A stretch of 39,743 nt of DNA from Caryophanales bacterium UBA4951 (GTDB taxonomy: Bacteria > Bacillota_I > Bacilli_A > RFN20 > CAG-826), in contig DHAP01000028.1 of NCBI GenBank assembly GCA_002397465.1, forward strand, positions 1-39,743. Direction: 5' to 3'. Of this stretch, positions 30,428 through 39,385 are shown in pieces. Position numbers and translations under genes: made by a program. The notes beneath the pieces were generated by a model. The model was given only the letters and a program-made list of their open reading frames with translations. It searched no databases and was not told the DNA's origin. The stretch's first letter is position 1, and the number at the start of each line of letters is the position of its first letter.

Positions 30428-30510
30428 CACGTAAGAAAGTTTCAAAAACAAGTTTCATGAGTTTCATCAGGGCGTTGGAGAATTATCTATGAACAATCTA
30501 GATTATTACG

Positions 30511-30539
30511 TTTCTAGAGCCCCCTTCAGGGTATATAAT
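30511..30539 (+). promoter_or_regulatory. uppS promoter, nearly leaderless
   Basis: -35-like TTTCTA at 30511-30516, 17-base spacer, -10 TATAAT at 30534-30539. Predicted start 30546, four bases before the ATG at 30550. The block TTTCTAGAGC plus C-C-TTCA-G repeats the recG promoter in the same register. Confidence 0.6.
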
Positions 30540-30549
30540 CAAAACACTT

Positions 30550-31278
30550 ATGAACCAGCCATTCATCCTTGAAAAGAAACTCGACCACGTCGCTTTCATC
30601 ATGGATGGGAACGGAAGGTGGGCCAAACTTAGGGGACTTCCTCGCTACCTGGGCCACAAAGAAGCCTGCAATCGAATAATCGAGCTTTTTGAGGTCTGCC
30701 GAGAATTCAAAATCAAATACATGAGTTTCTATGCTTTTTCCACCGAGAATTGGAATCGTCCAGCCGACGAAATTAATCACTTGATGGATTATCTTGAGCT
30801 CTTCTTCCACAAAGAAATCGACTATCTGGATTCCGTGGGGACGAGGATCGTCGTGAGCGGCGATCTTTCCAGGATCAGACCACAGACGAGAAAAGTGTGC
30901 GAAGAAGCGATCGAGAGAACTAAAAACAACTCGACCTGGTTCATCAACGTCTGCCTGAATTACGGTTCCCGTGATGAGATTGTGAGGGCAGCCAAAAAGA
31001 TCGCGGTCCTATATAAAGAGGGGTCGTTGGATTTGGATGCCGTCGATGAGACGACGTTCAAGAACTATTTCTATGTCCCTGAGCTTCCGGACGTTGATCT
31101 CATGATCAGAACATCGGGCGAAGAGAGATTATCAAATTTCCTTTTGTACCAGAACGCATATGCGGAATTCGTTTTCACTCCTGTCAAATGGCCTGATTTC
31201 AAAAGGGATGCCTTCATTGACTGCCTAAAAGAATACCAAAACAGAAATAGACGCTACGGGGGATTGAAGAATGAATAA
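30550..31278 (+). CDS. uppS: Isoprenyl transferase (undecaprenyl diphosphate synthase)
   Basis: 242 aa. cis-Prenyltransferase for the cell-wall lipid carrier. 'HVAFIMDGNGRWAKLRGLPRYLGHKEAC' (catalytic Asp), 'YAFSTENWNRPADEI', 'NVCLNYGSRDEIVRAAKKI', 'DVDLMIRTSGEERLSNFLLYQNAYAEFVF' are all intact. First gene of uppS-cdsA-dxr-rseP-polC; overlaps cdsA by eight bases. Confidence 0.97.
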   Translation: MNQPFILEKKLDHVAFIMDGNGRWAKLRGLPRYLGHKEACNRIIELFEVCREFKIKYMSFYAFSTENWNRPADEINHLMDYLELFFHKEIDYLDSVGTRIVVSGDLSRIRPQTRKVCEEAIERTKNNSTWFINVCLNYGSRDEIVRAAKKIAVLYKEGSLDLDAVDETTFKNYFYVPELPDVDLMIRTSGEERLSNFLLYQNAYAEFVFTPVKWPDFKRDAFIDCLKEYQNRNRRYGGLKNE

Positions 31279-32329
31279 CAACGGGGTCAACGACATCACT
31301 GAGCAGCAGAAAGCCTCATTCAAAAGCCGCGTAATCGTGGCAATTATCCTGATTCTTTTATTGGTTCCCGCCTTCATCTTGGGCGGATGGGTCTTCTTCG
31401 TCGCCATCGCCGTTTTCGTTGGTTTCTCGGTTTATGAGATGATTCACGCCCCAAGAAAGAAATACCCGCATTACATCCAAGCCATAACCTACATAATCGT
31501 CTTTGCTTATGTTTATTGGTTCGTCGTGAAGAGCAATGTCAGGGCCTACATCGACCAAGGGAGCAGCTATTCTTTCTCCTTGGAGAATTATTATTCTTCC
31601 TTGTATGTTTCCATCATCGGCATTGCCGTCTCACTTGGGCTTTATTCCTTGTTCGCCATCGTCGACCCGAGGTTCAGTTGGAATGACGTCACCTATTTCT
31701 TCACTTTCACTTTGATTCTCGGCATTGGATTTCAGGCTTTCTTCTTCTGCCGTTACTATCCTTTCTACCTATTTGGTTACAACGACAATTTCAAATCGAC
31801 GGTTTGGTATTTGGGCGTCACGGGTTCAGAGATGGTTTCCGACCCTCTCAAATACACCGGATTCTCTTTGTGGGGTTCCTCGTCATTGCTCTTCTTCGTG
31901 CTTTTGGGGACCTGTGTCAACGATTCGGGCGCCTATCTCTTCGGAAGCTTGTTTGGAAAGCATCACATGAACGAAAGAATATCCCCTCATAAAACTTGGG
32001 AAGGGTTCTTCTCCGGATGGGCCTGCGGGGCCATCGCCTGCCTTGTCTTTGGCTTGGTTTTAGCCGGGACTGGCTATCCGATGCTTCCGACATTGACCCT
32101 CTCTTCTTGGTACTGGATAGTCATTCTCTCTTTGACGGTTCCCTTGATTTCGGATTTCGGTGATTTGACCTTCTCTCTTATCAAACGAAACTATGGGATC
32201 AAAGATTACGGAAGCATTCTCAAGGGACACGGCGGGATGGTCGATCGCGTCGGCAGTGCCTTCTTCACCTGCATGTACGTTGCCATCATGGCGATCTTTA
32301 TCACCAATGGCTGGAACTTCTTCTTATGA
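31271..32329 (+). CDS. cdsA: Phosphatidate cytidylyltransferase
   Basis: 352 aa, longer than the common ~260-290. It makes CDP-diacylglycerol. About seven or eight membrane spans. Signature parts: 'CVNDSGAYLFGSLFGKHHMNERISPHKTWEGFFSG' and 'DFGDLTFSLIKRNYGIKDYGSILKGHGGMVDRVGS'. In the last motif the usual D-R-x-D-S is D-R-V-G-S (Gly328), an unusual change at a conserved acidic position. The extra length is mainly the hydrophilic segment between early spans (~residues 75-100, 'FVVKSNVRAYIDQGSSYSFSLENYYSS') and extra loops in the middle. Coupled on both sides. Confidence 0.92.
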   Translation: MNNNGVNDITEQQKASFKSRVIVAIILILLLVPAFILGGWVFFVAIAVFVGFSVYEMIHAPRKKYPHYIQAITYIIVFAYVYWFVVKSNVRAYIDQGSSYSFSLENYYSSLYVSIIGIAVSLGLYSLFAIVDPRFSWNDVTYFFTFTLILGIGFQAFFFCRYYPFYLFGYNDNFKSTVWYLGVTGSEMVSDPLKYTGFSLWGSSSLLFFVLLGTCVNDSGAYLFGSLFGKHHMNERISPHKTWEGFFSGWACGAIACLVFGLVLAGTGYPMLPTLTLSSWYWIVILSLTVPLISDFGDLTFSLIKRNYGIKDYGSILKGHGGMVDRVGSAFFTCMYVAIMAIFITNGWNFFL

Positions 32330-33477
32330 GACATGTCTTGTTGCTTGGGGCCTCAGGCAATATTGGGGGCCAGTCTTTGGATATCCTGGCAAAAGAGAGG
32401 GATTCCTTTTCGCTTGATGCCATTTCCGTTGGGCGTCACATCGAGAAAATAGAGCCCATTCTCAAGGACTTCCCAAGCATCAAGTTCGTCTGCGTTCAGG
32501 AAGAAAACGACAAAGCCGCATTATCATCTGCACATCCCGACATCCATTGGTATTCAGGGGACGAGGGGCTAAAAGAAATAATCGAAGAGTCGAACTGCGA
32601 CATGGTCGAAAACGCCCTCGTCGGTTTTTCGGGACTTGTGCCGTCCGTGACCTCACTGAGGCTCAACAAGATACTTTGCTTGGCCAACAAGGAATCGTTG
32701 GTGGTGGGCGGGGAGATCATCGAGTCGCTACTTAAACAAGGCAAAGGCCTTCTTTATCCTATCGACAGCGAACATGTCGCCCTTGCCAAATGCCTCTCGA
32801 AAGTCAAACGCGAGGAAGTCGACAAACTCGTTATCACAGCCTCGGGCGGACCCTTCAGGAAACTTTCAAGGAATGAACTTGGGAACGTCACCCCAGAGAT
32901 GGCCCTCAATCATCCGACTTGGAAGATGGGCCCGAAAATCAGCATCGACTCCGCGACCATGATGAACAAAGGCTTCGAAGTGATCGAGGCCCATTATCTT
33001 TTCTCGTGGCCCGTCGATAAAATCGAGGTTTTGCTCCATGATGAAAGCGAGGTTCATTCATTGCTTTTATTGAAGGACGGAAGCTACATCGCCGACGTCA
33101 ACAAGCCCGACATGCATGGCCCGATCGAATATGCCCTATATGAAGGCAAGTCCACGTTTAAGGTCTATCACAAGGACAACATCCATGATTTTGGGCCTTA
33201 TCATTTCCACGAGTTCGACCCCAAACGCTACCCAGCCGTTCCAATGTGCCTTGGAGCCTTACGGGATGCCGGCATCAAAACGACGGTTCTCAACGCCGCG
33301 AATGAAGAAGCCGTTCACCTGTTTCTCGAAGGAAAAATCCCTTTCTTAGACATTGAAAAGGCTTGTGCGTTGGCTTTAAGGAATTTTCCTAATATAATTA
33401 GGCCAACTTTGCGAGACCTCTTAAGCACCGATTCCCTCGCTAGGCTTTACGTAAGAAGGATGTTCGGGCAAAGGTAA
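32326..33477 (+). CDS. dxr: 1-deoxy-D-xylulose 5-phosphate reductoisomerase
   Basis: 383 aa. Second step of the MEP isoprenoid pathway. NADPH loop 'LLGASGNIGGQSLDIL', 'ILCLANKESLVVGGEII', metal/substrate 'YPIDSEHVALAKCL', 'ITASGGPFRKLSRNEL', 'NHPTWKMGPKISIDSATMMNKGFEVIEAHYLF', 'AANEEAVHLFLEGKIPFLDI'. Start overlaps cdsA stop (ATGA). Its product pathway feeds uppS in the same operon. Confidence 0.97.
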   Translation: MRHVLLLGASGNIGGQSLDILAKERDSFSLDAISVGRHIEKIEPILKDFPSIKFVCVQEENDKAALSSAHPDIHWYSGDEGLKEIIEESNCDMVENALVGFSGLVPSVTSLRLNKILCLANKESLVVGGEIIESLLKQGKGLLYPIDSEHVALAKCLSKVKREEVDKLVITASGGPFRKLSRNELGNVTPEMALNHPTWKMGPKISIDSATMMNKGFEVIEAHYLFSWPVDKIEVLLHDESEVHSLLLLKDGSYIADVNKPDMHGPIEYALYEGKSTFKVYHKDNIHDFGPYHFHEFDPKRYPAVPMCLGALRDAGIKTTVLNAANEEAVHLFLEGKIPFLDIEKACALALRNFPNIIRPTLRDLLSTDSLARLYVRRMFGQR

Positions 33478-33485
33478 CTGACAAA

Positions 33486-34820
33486 ATGCAAATTTTCCTA
33501 ACGATACTCGTATTGATATTGATGCTTGGCATCCTCGTGTCCAGCCATGAGGCAGGGCATTTGATAATGGCCAAGTGTTTTAACGTGTATTGTCTGGAAT
33601 ATTCGATTGGTTTCGGACCAAAGATTTATTCAAAGAAATTCAAAGGCGGCGAGACGGCCTACTCATTGCGTGCGATTCCTCTCGGCGGCTATGTCTCAAT
33701 GTTTGGCGAAGGCGTCGAGCTTCCGGACGGCATGGTCATCCCGACCGAGAGAAGCCTAGAAGGCGTCTCCAAATGGAAGCGGGCCCTCATCTTGAGCGCC
33801 GGCATCATGGTCAATCTCTTCCTTTCCATTCTTTTCGTCTTCATTTATGCGGTGGCTTTCCCAAGCTATTACACAGCGGCCGGATTTGAGACCGGCTTGG
33901 TGGATGAAGCCACGAACCAAGTGGCGGTCGGCTATTCGCTATGGGGCGAAGGAAACATCGGAAGCTATGAGTTCGATTCCTCGACCAACAGGCTTTATTC
34001 GCCATACACGACGACAATCAATGACTCGACCACTTTCCTTGTGGACTCCAAGGCTTTGATCGATGGCGAGGAATACGTCGCCATGTTCGATGTCTCAAGC
34101 GTTTCCGGCACCGACATCATGACACATATCACTTTTTATAAACCGGTCGCTTCCTTCTATCCCAGCGCCATCAAAGAAGAGATGGGCCTAAGCAACATGC
34201 CGGATACCTCAAGTCCTTACGTCATCTCCAAAGAGGGCGTGAGCCTTGAACTTCATCTAAGCGTCATGGAGGTGGCCTCTAGAGATGTCACCAAACCGGA
34301 GACCGAGCAATTCAACAACCGGGTCAGCCACACGCTGACTTCGGCCTCGATCAAAAACGGAGATTTCTATTCCTGGAGCGAAAGCGGCGTCTTCCAGATT
34401 GAGTCCTATCAGTTCTACCCGTCTTTTGGCGAAAGGCTTTTGTCAGGCTGCAAATACTTTGCCTATTTCTTCGAGATGATCGGCTTGGGCTTGAAAGCCA
34501 TCTTCACCTTCAACTTCTCGAGCCTTGGTTCCATCGTCGCGATGGGCAGCATGATCAACACGGCATCCTCGGCGATCGGCTGGGGACGAACATTCTTCTA
34601 TTTCGGAAGTTATCTGTCACTTAACTTGGCTATCTTTAACTTGCTGCCGTTCCCAGGGCTTGATGGCTGGGGCCTATTGGTGACCCTGATTGAAAAAATC
34701 CGAAAGAAAAAGATCTCCGAGAAGGTCAAGAACACAGTGTCTTTCATCGGTTTGGCCTTGTTGATGATATTCGGCGTTTTCATCATCATCAAAGACATCA
34801 TTTCGGTGCTGGGGTTCTGA
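33486..34820 (+). CDS. rseP: Site-2 protease RseP/RasP-like (M50 family)
   Basis: 444 aa. Intramembrane zinc metalloprotease. HExxH is 'HEAGH' (residues 21-25) in the first span; 'YSLRAIPLGGYVSMFGEG' follows; the third ligand motif is 'NLAIFNLLPFPGLDGWGLL' near residue 390. The region between (~120-330) replaces the usual PDZ domain with a segment in which I see no clear PDZ carboxylate loop; it may be diverged or a different extracytoplasmic domain. In many Firmicutes proS lies between rseP and polC; here one base separates rseP from polC. Confidence 0.92.
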   Translation: MQIFLTILVLILMLGILVSSHEAGHLIMAKCFNVYCLEYSIGFGPKIYSKKFKGGETAYSLRAIPLGGYVSMFGEGVELPDGMVIPTERSLEGVSKWKRALILSAGIMVNLFLSILFVFIYAVAFPSYYTAAGFETGLVDEATNQVAVGYSLWGEGNIGSYEFDSSTNRLYSPYTTTINDSTTFLVDSKALIDGEEYVAMFDVSSVSGTDIMTHITFYKPVASFYPSAIKEEMGLSNMPDTSSPYVISKEGVSLELHLSVMEVASRDVTKPETEQFNNRVSHTLTSASIKNGDFYSWSESGVFQIESYQFYPSFGERLLSGCKYFAYFFEMIGLGLKAIFTFNFSSLGSIVAMGSMINTASSAIGWGRTFFYFGSYLSLNLAIFNLLPFPGLDGWGLLVTLIEKIRKKKISEKVKNTVSFIGLALLMIFGVFIIIKDIISVLGF

Positions 34821-34821
34821 T

Positions 34822-37800
34822 ATGCAAAACAAAATGATTCGCTTCCTTTCCTCTTTGGGTTTGCCAAACCCCGAACGTTTTGACATGTCTTTCGACCTCT
34901 GCGGGCGTGATCCATCCAATCCTGGCTCTTTGCTCATGAGCATCCGGAAATCGACACCTTGGTCAATCTCCATGCTCGAAGAATTCAAAGACTCGCTCGT
35001 AAACATCACCTATCCATACACCATTCGTTTCTCCTACGAGAAAGAACCTAATTTCGATGATATCGACGACCTCTTCCAAAATTGGTATCTTTCGTTTTAC
35101 CACGGGATTCCTTCCTTTCAGCTAAGTCCCGGAAAAGAAGGGGAGATTTACGTTTTCGCCGATGAAAACGAAATCACCAAAACTAGCAAAGGCATCGTCT
35201 CGGATTTCAACGCCTTCCTCAAATGGCTAGGCTACCCATACGAGGTTTCTTTCAAACCGTTCGTCGAGGAGAAAGAGCCCGCTCAGAAAGCTGAGCCCGT
35301 TGAGAAACCGGCTGAAAAAGAAGAAACCGCGCCAGTAGAGCCAGCCCCAGTCAAAGAAGAAAACAAAGTCGAGGAAAACACCGAAGAAGATAGTCCTGCG
35401 GAAGAGGAAAAAGAAGACTCTTGCTCCTCTAATGAAGACGATGAAGAGGAAATGGCCCGTCAGGCCGCTTTAAAGGCCGCCGAAGAAGAATACATCGCTC
35501 AGATGAAGGCCGAGAACAACAACCGGCCAACCTACATGGTCTTCCGCAAAGGGGACTACACCGAAGTCAAAGCCATCAAGGATTTATTCGAGATGGATCT
35601 TCAAAACGTCGAATTTGAGGGAAAAATCTTCTCCAAAGACATCCGCCTCGGCCGTAAAGGGACCATGTTTGGGACCTATGGCATCGCCGACGAGGACAGC
35701 GCCATCGACCTTAGGGCCTGTGAGAGCAGAAACGGTTTATCGGGTGATGACATGAACGGCATCGGGCCGGGCAACATCGTCAAGATCAGAGGCGCCCTTG
35801 AAAATGATAAGAGAACAGGGGTCCGCCAGGTCTTCGTCCATTACGTCGACCATCTTCCTAACCCGCCATTAAGAAATGACCCTGAGCCAGAGAAACGCGT
35901 TGAGCTTCATCTTCACACCAAGATGTCCGTCATGGATGGCTTAGGCGAAATAAACGATTATGTGGCCGTTGCCAAAAACATGGGCATGAAGGCTCTTGCC
36001 GTCACTGACCACGGCGTCATTCAAAGCTTCCCGGCCGCCGAAAGCGCAGCCAAGAAATCGGGCTTGAAGATTTTGTATGGCTGCGAGTTTTACATGTTCG
36101 ATTATCCGACTTATGTCTTCAACCCCGTTGACATTCCTTTAAGAAAAGCCAAGTACTGCGTCTTCGACTTTGAAACCACGGGCTTATCTTCACGTTACGA
36201 CCACGCGACCATGTTCGGCGCCGTCATCGTCGAGAATGGCTTGATCACCAAGCGCCTTGGCCAATTCATCGACCCAGGCGTCCATATTCCAGAAAAGATC
36301 ACGGCCAAGACCCGTATCACCGATGAGATGGTGAAGGGGCAGCCTACCGAGATTGAAGCCGCTAAGATCATCAGCGACTTCATCGGCGACACGATTCTCG
36401 TGAGCCACAACGCTCCTTTCGATATGGGTTTCCTTAACGCCATCAGAAAGAAAGCCGGAATGGGGCCATGCCTCAATCCGGTGGTGGATACCTTGGCTTT
36501 GTCCCACTATCTTTTCCCAGAGGCCGGAAGGCATACATTAAGGGCTTTATCCCGCAACTTGAACCTTGAGGTTTACGATGAGGACGACGCTCACCAAGCC
36601 GATTACGATGCCGAAGCCTTGAACAACGTTTGGCAAGCCATCATCCCGATTCTCACGAAAGACAATCTCGACCTCACACATAAAGACTTGGCGACATTAG
36701 TTTGCCCGAACCAAGCCATCTTTAAACATTTGAAGTCATACCATGTCTGCGCCATCGCCAAGAACCAAGCCGGCGTCAAGGAACTGTACCGTTTGATTTC
36801 CGATTCCCATACCGCCTATTTGGCCGCCGGCTCTCTTCCGAAGATCCCAAGGAAAGAACTTCAGGACAACCGCGCTGACCTAATGTTCGGGTCAGCCTGC
36901 TTCAATGGCGAGATCTTTGAGTTAGCCTCCAACAAGAGCGAAGAGGAATTAGCCTCCGCGATGTCTTTCTATGACTACATCGAAGTGCAGCCGATGGAGA
37001 ACTATTCATGGCTCGTGAACATGGGCGAGCTTTCCGAAGAGAGGCTCACGTCCATCGTCAAATCGATAATCTCAACCGCGGACTCAGTCGGAAAAATGGT
37101 TTGTGCCACCGGTGACTGTCATTACGTAAACCCTGACGACAAGATTTGCCGCGACGTCTATATTTCGGCAAAAGGACTTGGTGGCATCCTCCATCCTTTG
37201 GCCCCACATAGAAGAGACAACATGCCAGCCTTCCCGAACCCGGATCAGCATTTCCGCTCGACCAAAGAGATGCTTGATTGCTTCATTCCTTTGGTGGGCG
37301 AAGAGAAGGCGCGAGAGATCGTCATCGCCAACACCAACAAGATCGCCGACCAGGTTGAGCCGGTGGTTATTTTGAAAGACCATTTGTATCCGCCATCGGC
37401 GAACTTGCCGCATTCTGACGAGAAAATCAAAGAGGTTATTGCGGAAAATGTCCGCAAAACCTACGGGGATCATCCAAATCCAGCTATCACTGAACGTTTG
37501 GACAAAGAGCTTCATGGTATTATCGAAAACGGTTATTCCGTCACTTATTACATCGCCCATTTGATCATCAAGAAGGCCAATGAGGATGGCTACATCGTCG
37601 GCAGCCGTGGCTCGGTCGGTTCCTCTTTCGTCGCCACCATGAGCGGCATCACGGAAGTCAATCCTCTGAAGCCGCACTATGTCTGCCCGCATTGTCACCA
37701 TTTCGAATGGTCGACCGATCCGAAGATCCGCTCGGGATTCGACCTCCCCGAGAAGAAGTGCCCTGAGTGTGGCGAGATGATGGTCGCCAACGGACAAAGC

Positions 37801-39339
37801 ATTCCTTTCGAGACCTTCCTTGGATTCAACGCCGAGAAAGTTCCGGACATCGATCTTAACTTCCCACCAGACTATCAGTCGAAAGCCCACGCTTACGCAA
37901 GAACCCTTCTCTCAACCAAAGAAGAGAATGAGCGTATCGAGAAAGGCCTTCCTATCTCCAACCCGCACGTCATCCGCGCCGGCACCATCGCTACGGTCGA
38001 AGACAAAAACGCTTTCGGCTACATCCATGGCTACTATGACCGCGTGGTCCATGCCGATTGGGGCAAGGTCAACAAGGCTTGGGTGGCTTTCCTAGCCACT
38101 CGCTGCACCGGCGTCAAACGCACGACCGGTCAGCATCCTGGCGGCATCGTCGTCATTCCGGCCGACATGGACATCTTCGATTTCACGCCTTATCAGCACC
38201 CTGCTGATGACCCGACCGCCGAATGGCTTACAACCCACTACGAATTTGCGAGCATGCATGACTCTGTTTTAAAGCTGGACTTACTCGGTCACGTCGACCC
38301 TCAGGCTTTGCGCATGATGTCCTTGCTCACCAAAATCGACGTCAGAAGCATCCCGATGAACGACAAGAAAGTCCTTTCTTTGTTCTCATCAACCAAGGCG
38401 CTCGGCATGAAGACCAACCCGTTGGGATTCGAGACAGGTGCCATCGCCCTTCCAGAATTTGGCACCAACTTCGTCCAAGGACTCTTGAAAGAAGCCAAGC
38501 CTAAGACATTCAATGACCTTTTGATCATTTCGGGTTTGAGCCACGGAACCGATGTCTGGAACAACAACGCCGAAGACTTGATAAAAGACAAAACCGCCAC
38601 CCTTGATGAGGTCATCGGATGCCGTGACGATATCATGAACACCCTCATCGATTATGGCGTCCCTAACTCGATGGCTTTCACCATCATGGAAAAAGTCAGA
38701 CACGGCAAAGGCCTCACTCCTGAGATGGAGAAGGTCATGCACGAAAACAACGTGCCGCAATACTACATCGACTCCTGCAAGAAGATCAAATACTTGTTCC
38801 CGCGAGCGCACGCCACGGCCTACGTTATCGGAGCCTGCCGTGTGGGCTGGTTCAAGATCTATCATCCGCTTGAGTTCTATGCCACTTACTTCTCGGTTCG
38901 CTGCGACAAGTTTGACATCGAGACCATGTCTTCTCCAATGAACGTCATTTTGGATAAGATCGCCAAGATGAAAGAACAGAACCTCGACAAGATGAATCCT
39001 CTTTCCGACAAAGACATCGAAATCATGAAGACCTTGACCGTCGCCACCGAGATGATCGACAGGGGTTACAAGATTGAGAATATCTCCCTTATGGAATCGT
39101 TGGCCGATCGTTGGGTCGTTTGCCATGAGAGGAATTCGATCATCCCTCCTTTCACCGTCATCTCTGGCTTAGGAATGGCCGCGGCTCAGACCGTGGTGGA
39201 CACAAGAAAAGACGGCGAGTTTATTTCCATCGAGGACATCAAAGAACGAACCAAACTCTCTCAAAGCGACATTGCCGAGCTTAAAAAGCTTGGAGTCCTT
39301 GAAGGGCTGGGCGACACAAACCAGATGAGTCTCTTTTAA
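34822..39339 (+). CDS. polC: DNA polymerase III PolC-type alpha subunit
   Basis: 1505 aa. Gram-positive replicative polymerase. N-terminal domain (~1-145), then an acidic Lys/Glu/Pro-rich linker (~148-233), OB domain (~235-350), PHP domain starting 'RVELHLHTKMSVMDG' (~359), inserted DEDD exonuclease 'YCVFDFETTGLSSRYD' (~446) with 'LVSHNAPFDMGFL', remaining PHP, then polymerase. Zinc site 'CPHCHH ... CPECGE' near 955-980; catalytic 'VPDIDLNFPPDYQ' near 1007-1018; 'RCTGVKRTTGQHPGGIVVIP'; 'FETGAIALPEFGTNF'. The linker lies where OB and N-terminal domains join. ATG two bases after the rseP stop. Confidence 0.98.
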   Translation: MQNKMIRFLSSLGLPNPERFDMSFDLCGRDPSNPGSLLMSIRKSTPWSISMLEEFKDSLVNITYPYTIRFSYEKEPNFDDIDDLFQNWYLSFYHGIPSFQLSPGKEGEIYVFADENEITKTSKGIVSDFNAFLKWLGYPYEVSFKPFVEEKEPAQKAEPVEKPAEKEETAPVEPAPVKEENKVEENTEEDSPAEEEKEDSCSSNEDDEEEMARQAALKAAEEEYIAQMKAENNNRPTYMVFRKGDYTEVKAIKDLFEMDLQNVEFEGKIFSKDIRLGRKGTMFGTYGIADEDSAIDLRACESRNGLSGDDMNGIGPGNIVKIRGALENDKRTGVRQVFVHYVDHLPNPPLRNDPEPEKRVELHLHTKMSVMDGLGEINDYVAVAKNMGMKALAVTDHGVIQSFPAAESAAKKSGLKILYGCEFYMFDYPTYVFNPVDIPLRKAKYCVFDFETTGLSSRYDHATMFGAVIVENGLITKRLGQFIDPGVHIPEKITAKTRITDEMVKGQPTEIEAAKIISDFIGDTILVSHNAPFDMGFLNAIRKKAGMGPCLNPVVDTLALSHYLFPEAGRHTLRALSRNLNLEVYDEDDAHQADYDAEALNNVWQAIIPILTKDNLDLTHKDLATLVCPNQAIFKHLKSYHVCAIAKNQAGVKELYRLISDSHTAYLAAGSLPKIPRKELQDNRADLMFGSACFNGEIFELASNKSEEELASAMSFYDYIEVQPMENYSWLVNMGELSEERLTSIVKSIISTADSVGKMVCATGDCHYVNPDDKICRDVYISAKGLGGILHPLAPHRRDNMPAFPNPDQHFRSTKEMLDCFIPLVGEEKAREIVIANTNKIADQVEPVVILKDHLYPPSANLPHSDEKIKEVIAENVRKTYGDHPNPAITERLDKELHGIIENGYSVTYYIAHLIIKKANEDGYIVGSRGSVGSSFVATMSGITEVNPLKPHYVCPHCHHFEWSTDPKIRSGFDLPEKKCPECGEMMVANGQSIPFETFLGFNAEKVPDIDLNFPPDYQSKAHAYARTLLSTKEENERIEKGLPISNPHVIRAGTIATVEDKNAFGYIHGYYDRVVHADWGKVNKAWVAFLATRCTGVKRTTGQHPGGIVVIPADMDIFDFTPYQHPADDPTAEWLTTHYEFASMHDSVLKLDLLGHVDPQALRMMSLLTKIDVRSIPMNDKKVLSLFSSTKALGMKTNPLGFETGAIALPEFGTNFVQGLLKEAKPKTFNDLLIISGLSHGTDVWNNNAEDLIKDKTATLDEVIGCRDDIMNTLIDYGVPNSMAFTIMEKVRHGKGLTPEMEKVMHENNVPQYYIDSCKKIKYLFPRAHATAYVIGACRVGWFKIYHPLEFYATYFSVRCDKFDIETMSSPMNVILDKIAKMKEQNLDKMNPLSDKDIEIMKTLTVATEMIDRGYKIENISLMESLADRWVVCHERNSIIPPFTVISGLGMAAAQTVVDTRKDGEFISIEDIKERTKLSQSDIAELKKLGVLEGLGDTNQMSLF

Positions 39340-39344
39340 TTCCC

Positions 39345-39383
39345 GCCGAGTGGTGGTATATTACCACTCGCGAGAATTCTCGC
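39345..39383 (+). promoter_or_regulatory. tRNA-Pro promoter with nested palindromes
   Basis: Extended -10 TGG-TATATT (TATATT at 39357-39362) inside GAGTGGT...ACCACTC; start predicted near 39369. The perfect 14-base palindrome GCGAGAATTCTCGC (39370-39383) spans the first transcribed bases, just before the tRNA at 39386. No -35 match. Confidence 0.5.
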
Positions 39384-39385
39384 TT

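Noticed and set aside
37084..37890. 268-codon open frame antisense to polC (and a 245-codon one at 38389-39126)
   Set aside because: Shadow frames of a highly conserved polymerase, with no start signals.
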